A DNA stretch of 64,000 nucleotides from assembly GCA_965203365.1 (NCBI GenBank), contig OZ241878.1, positions 496,001 to 560,000 of the forward strand, read 5' to 3'. The translations under genes and the position numbers were made by a program. Source of the DNA: VYFG01 sp965203365 (lineage in GTDB: Bacteria > Pseudomonadota > Gammaproteobacteria > Arenicellales > Poriferihabitantaceae). Shown in pieces: positions 61,383-64,000 of this stretch. The notes below the pieces were generated by a model. It ran no database searches. It had not been told where the DNA came from and saw only the letters and a list, made by a program, of their open reading frames with translations. Numbering within the stretch: the first letter of the stretch is position 1; each line of letters begins with the position of its first letter.

Positions 61383-62420
61383 TCACTTCTTCAGGTTGGT
61401 CCAGATGGCATCGTACAATTTCTGGGTGGCTTCTTCGCACACCTGGACAAATTGACCCGCCGGGGCATCGGCTGGCGGGTTGAGTTCCGGTGAAGCCTTG
61501 AGTTCCGCATCCAGCAGTGCATCGACCCCGCCCACACCAGCGGTATATTGGGCGAAGTTGGTGACCGCCGCGGCATTTTCCGGTTCCAGCAGAAAATCCA
61601 TGAACTTGAGGGCGTTGTCTCGATTGGGGGCGTCTTTCAACAGCACCACATTGTCCATCCAGACGAGGTACCCCTGTCGGGGATAGGCGTATTCCAGCAC
61701 CGGATTCTCGCCCCGGGCCTTGGCCGAAAACCCGTTCCAGATCATGCCAGCGGCCGCCTCCCCGGAGACCAGGACATCCTTGGCGCCATCGGAGATGAAA
61801 GAGGCCCAATGGGGTTTGGCATCTTGTACCAGCGCATTGAGTTGCCGCAGCTTTTCCCGGTCATTGCTGCACTGTTCAATGCCGAGGTGGATCGATGCCA
61901 GGGCCAGCAGTTCACCCTGACTGTCCAGCACATTGATCTTGCCAGACAGTTCGGCCGGGGGATCAAAGAGAATGTCGGTGGTGCGGATGTCTCCTTGGTA
62001 GATGTCCCGATTGACGGTAAAGCTGGTGGACCCCCACTGGTAGGGGATCGAATGATGGCGACCGCGGTCGAAGGAGACATCGACCCACTGCGGCAGGATA
62101 TTGCCCTTGTTCTGGAGTTCTCCGTCGGCGATGGTATCCAGCATGCCCTCCTTGATCAGGATTTCCACCATATAGTCACCGGGAACCGCCACGTCGTAGC
62201 TGCCCAGTCGACCGCCTTTCAAGGCTGCCAGCAGGGCTTCGTTGGAGTCATAGGTGTCCATGGTCACTTCGACATCATGTTCAGCTGCGAATTTGTCCAA
62301 CAGTTCCTGTGGGATATATTCGAACCAGTGGTAGACCGACAGTTTTCCGGCGGCTATTGCAGGGCCGGTGATCAGAGCCAGTGCAGCCGCAAGAAGCAGG
62401 GTAGCAAGAGTCTTTTTCAT
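61383..62420 (-). CDS. potD: ABC transporter periplasmic substrate-binding protein, spermidine/putrescine type
   Basis: A 345-residue protein with a clear signal peptide (MKKTLATLLLAAALALITGP, cleavage near AIA-AGK). The PotD/PotF fold is indicated by KLSVYHWFEYIPQELLDKFA, VTMDTYDSNEALLAALKGG, SYDVAVPGDYMVEILIKEGM and IPYQWGSTSFTVNRDIYQG. It delivers a polyamine-like substrate to PotBC. Eighteen bases separate it from potC. A terminator is not clear downstream. The polyamine assignment is by family; related proteins bind other cationic amines. Confidence 0.9.
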   Translation of the reverse strand: MKKTLATLLLAAALALITGPAIAAGKLSVYHWFEYIPQELLDKFAAEHDVEVTMDTYDSNEALLAALKGGRLGSYDVAVPGDYMVEILIKEGMLDTIADGELQNKGNILPQWVDVSFDRGRHHSIPYQWGSTSFTVNRDIYQGDIRTTDILFDPPAELSGKINVLDSQGELLALASIHLGIEQCSNDREKLRQLNALVQDAKPHWASFISDGAKDVLVSGEAAAGMIWNGFSAKARGENPVLEYAYPRQGYLVWMDNVVLLKDAPNRDNALKFMDFLLEPENAAAVTNFAQYTAGVGGVDALLDAELKASPELNPPADAPAGQFVQVCEEATQKLYDAIWTNLKK

Positions 62421-62438
62421 GATGGTTTCCTCAGTTTG

Positions 62439-63257
62439 TCAAGTAGATGAAGGTGGTTTGGTCCCCATCTGGCCAGCCAGCCAGGAGAGGGTCACAACCA
62501 CGACGGAAAGTAACAGAAGCAGGGTTGAGATGGCCATGATGTTGGGTTTGATTCCCTGCTTCACCGCCCCAAAAATGGCGGTTGGGAGGGTTTCAATGCC
62601 AGCCCCTTTGACGAAATTCGTGATAATGAAGTCATCGAGCGAAATGACGAAAGCCAGCAAGAAGCCGGAAATGATGCCGGGCAGCAGCAGAGGCATCAAC
62701 ACTTGAAAGAAAGCCTGTGCTCGACTGGCATAGAGATCCATGGCCGCCTCTTCGTAGATCTTTTCGATCCCCTCCAACCTCGCCGCAATGGGAAGATAGG
62801 CAAAGGGGATGCAAAACACGATGTGGGCCACCAGAATGGTGGCATAGCCGGTGGCGAATCCGATGGTGGTGAAAAAGATCAACGTGGCGACCGCCGTGAC
62901 AATTTCCGGCACCATCAGGGGCAGGCTGATGAGGGTGAAACTGGCGGTCTTGGCCCGAAAGGGACCGCCTCGAATCATGCCGACCGCCGCCGCCACGGCG
63001 ATGGTTGTCGCCGTGGTCGCGGCCATGATGGCAATGGTGAAGGAATTGAAAGCCGCCTTCTGAAACTTGGGTGCTTCCAACCCGAAAAAAACATCATGGT
63101 ACCAGCGCAAGCTGAATCCTCCCCAGCGGGTAATGGAGAGAGAGTCGTTGAAGGAATAGATCATCACGATGATCAGTGGCCCATACAGCAGGATCAGGCA
63201 CAACACGGTCATGGAGAAAAACCCCCGGTAACGCCGGATGTCCAGTTTCTTCGTCAT
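62439..63257 (-). CDS. potC: ABC transporter permease, spermidine/putrescine type (PotC-like)
   Basis: About 272 residues with six membrane helices. The ABC permease EAA loop reads EEAAMDLYASRAQAFFQVLM, PLLLPGIISGFLLAFVISLD. The N-terminal FSMTVLCLILLYGPLIIVMI and LSITRWGGFSLRWYHDVFFG are typical for PotC. Start ATG at 63257 (a GTG one codon upstream at 63260 is possible); three bases separate it from the potB stop. It forms the second half of the membrane channel. Confidence 0.92.
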   Translation of the reverse strand: MTKKLDIRRYRGFFSMTVLCLILLYGPLIIVMIYSFNDSLSITRWGGFSLRWYHDVFFGLEAPKFQKAAFNSFTIAIMAATTATTIAVAAAVGMIRGGPFRAKTASFTLISLPLMVPEIVTAVATLIFFTTIGFATGYATILVAHIVFCIPFAYLPIAARLEGIEKIYEEAAMDLYASRAQAFFQVLMPLLLPGIISGFLLAFVISLDDFIITNFVKGAGIETLPTAIFGAVKQGIKPNIMAISTLLLLLSVVVVTLSWLAGQMGTKPPSST

Positions 63258-63260
63258 CAC

Positions 63261-63999
63261 TCAATGCCCCCCGCCGGATGCCGAGGCCGTCCGGTTACGG
63301 GCGTTGACCAGCAGGACTCCCAGCACCACGCTCAACAGGATCATGGAAGCCGCCGCGCCAAAGGGCCAATTGCCCGCCGTTCCCTTGAACTGCTCCTCAA
63401 TCAGGGAGCCGATCATGAAGTTTTTGGCCCCGCCCAGCAGGTCCGGGGCCAGAAACGCTCCCAGACTGGGAATGAACACGAGGATGCTGCCTGCGACAAT
63501 GCCGGGACGGACGTTTGGCAGAATGATATGCCATAGGGCATACCAGCGGCCGGCGTACAGGTCGGCCGCGGCTTCGCACAGCGAAAAATCGAATCGTTCA
63601 ATCGCGGCATAGATCGGCAAGACCATGAACGGCAGATAGCTGTAGAACAGCCCCAATTGAACGGCGACGGGGGTATTGATGAGATGAATGGGTTCCGAGA
63701 TCAGACCGGCGGACAGCAGCCATTCGTTGATGGGACCATTGTCGCGGATCAGGAATTTCATCGACACGGTGCGGATCAGAAGATTGACCCAGTAGGGAAT
63801 GGTGATCAGGAAGACCCAGATATTTCGGGTTGAGACGGGTCGGGTAGCAATATAGTAGGCGGTCGGGAATCCAATCAGCAGGCAGAACACGGTGGCCAGT
63901 CCCGCCTGCCAGGCCGAACGCCAGAAGATACCGATGTAGGTCCATTCGATGGTGGGGGGCTCATCCCCAAACAGTCCCCGATCCAGAAAAAACTGATCA
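63261..63999 (-). CDS. potB: ABC transporter permease, spermidine/putrescine type (PotB-like), partial at window end
   Basis: The frame is open to the right edge, giving 246 residues. GIFWRSAWQAGLATVFCLLI, GFPTAYYIATRP, EAAADLYAGRWYALWHIILP (EAA loop) and NVRPGIVAGSILVFIPSLGA are typical for PotB. The start and the upstream potA ATPase, if present, lie beyond the window. It is the upstream partner of potC and potD, so the operon order is probably potA-potB-potC-potD. Confidence 0.9.
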   Translation of the reverse strand, partial: DQFFLDRGLFGDEPPTIEWTYIGIFWRSAWQAGLATVFCLLIGFPTAYYIATRPVSTRNIWVFLITIPYWVNLLIRTVSMKFLIRDNGPINEWLLSAGLISEPIHLINTPVAVQLGLFYSYLPFMVLPIYAAIERFDFSLCEAAADLYAGRWYALWHIILPNVRPGIVAGSILVFIPSLGAFLAPDLLGGAKNFMIGSLIEEQFKGTAGNWPFGAAASMILLSVVLGVLLVNARNRTASASGGGH

Positions 64000-64000
64000 T

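Noticed and set aside
1..64000. CRISPR arrays, rRNA and tRNA genes
   Set aside because: No spaced direct-repeat array, no rRNA-like block and no clear cloverleaf was noticed on either strand; a dedicated scan (tRNAscan, CRISPR finder) was not possible.

Overview
The window reads as the chromosome of a moderately GC-rich proteobacterium, probably a gammaproteobacterium. The evidence is an SbcB-type exonuclease I, TctABC and PotDCB transporters, a TauE-type exporter and HpaB-type catabolic genes; this is inference from gene content, not a tested placement. Two kinds of DNA alternate: compact catabolic operons, and an IS-riddled accessory zone (about 18.6-31.7 kb, with more patches at 40.5-48.2 and 52.6-54.1 kb).

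Layout. 0-14.3 kb: end of a PLD-fold nuclease-like gene, an M20 amidohydrolase, a PhyH oxygenase divergent from a MoaD-like/BNR-repeat/FAH/TauD-like run, then a leftward operon (CoA-acylating aldehyde dehydrogenase, acyl-CoA ligase, quinone oxidoreductase) divergent from a TauE/SafE exporter, which suggests sulfonate (sulfoacetate-like) use; then an MBL-fold protein and a HupE/UreJ protein. 14.3-18.6 kb: remnant of a PF09820-type ATPase and the tctCBA tripartite tricarboxylate transporter, with a terminator between tctC and tctB. 18.6-31.7 kb: accessory zone. A 392-bp identical direct repeat (tctA end plus flavoprotein start) brackets a 6.6-kb insert holding a WYL-like protein, a decayed DDE element, a full IS30-like element, a XRE-ImmA/PIN toxin-antitoxin-like pair and an integrase remnant. 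A broken flavoprotein gene, a three-gene RHH/ParB-like/unknown operon, and an IS30 copy containing an IS630 element follow. 31.7-40 kb: DMT transporter, exonuclease I, ferredoxin, and an acetoacetate-CoA ligase/thiolase/CoA-transferase run. 40.5-48.2 kb: a NERD-like SF1 helicase with a DUF2290-like partner, IS debris with a 9-bp target duplication, and an AAA ATPase/RloB pair lying inside a broken class-III aminotransferase gene. 48.2-52.6 kb: histone-deacetylase-like, amidase and 3-hydroxyisobutyrate-dehydrogenase-like genes. 52.6-64 kb: IS30 copy with 3-bp target duplication, ArgE-like deacetylase, AlkB-like oxygenase, a flavin reductase fused to a LysR effector domain divergent from an HpaB-type monooxygenase and a trimethylamine-dehydrogenase-like flavoprotein, and a polyamine-type ABC transporter running off the edge.

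Best candidates for something undescribed: the RHH/ParB-like/PD-(D/E)XK-like operon between IS30 ends (27.4-29.8 kb), the NERD-helicase/DUF2290-like pair (40.5-43.4 kb), and the repeating pattern in which IS30 right end, accessory module and IS30 left end follow one another in the same orientation.
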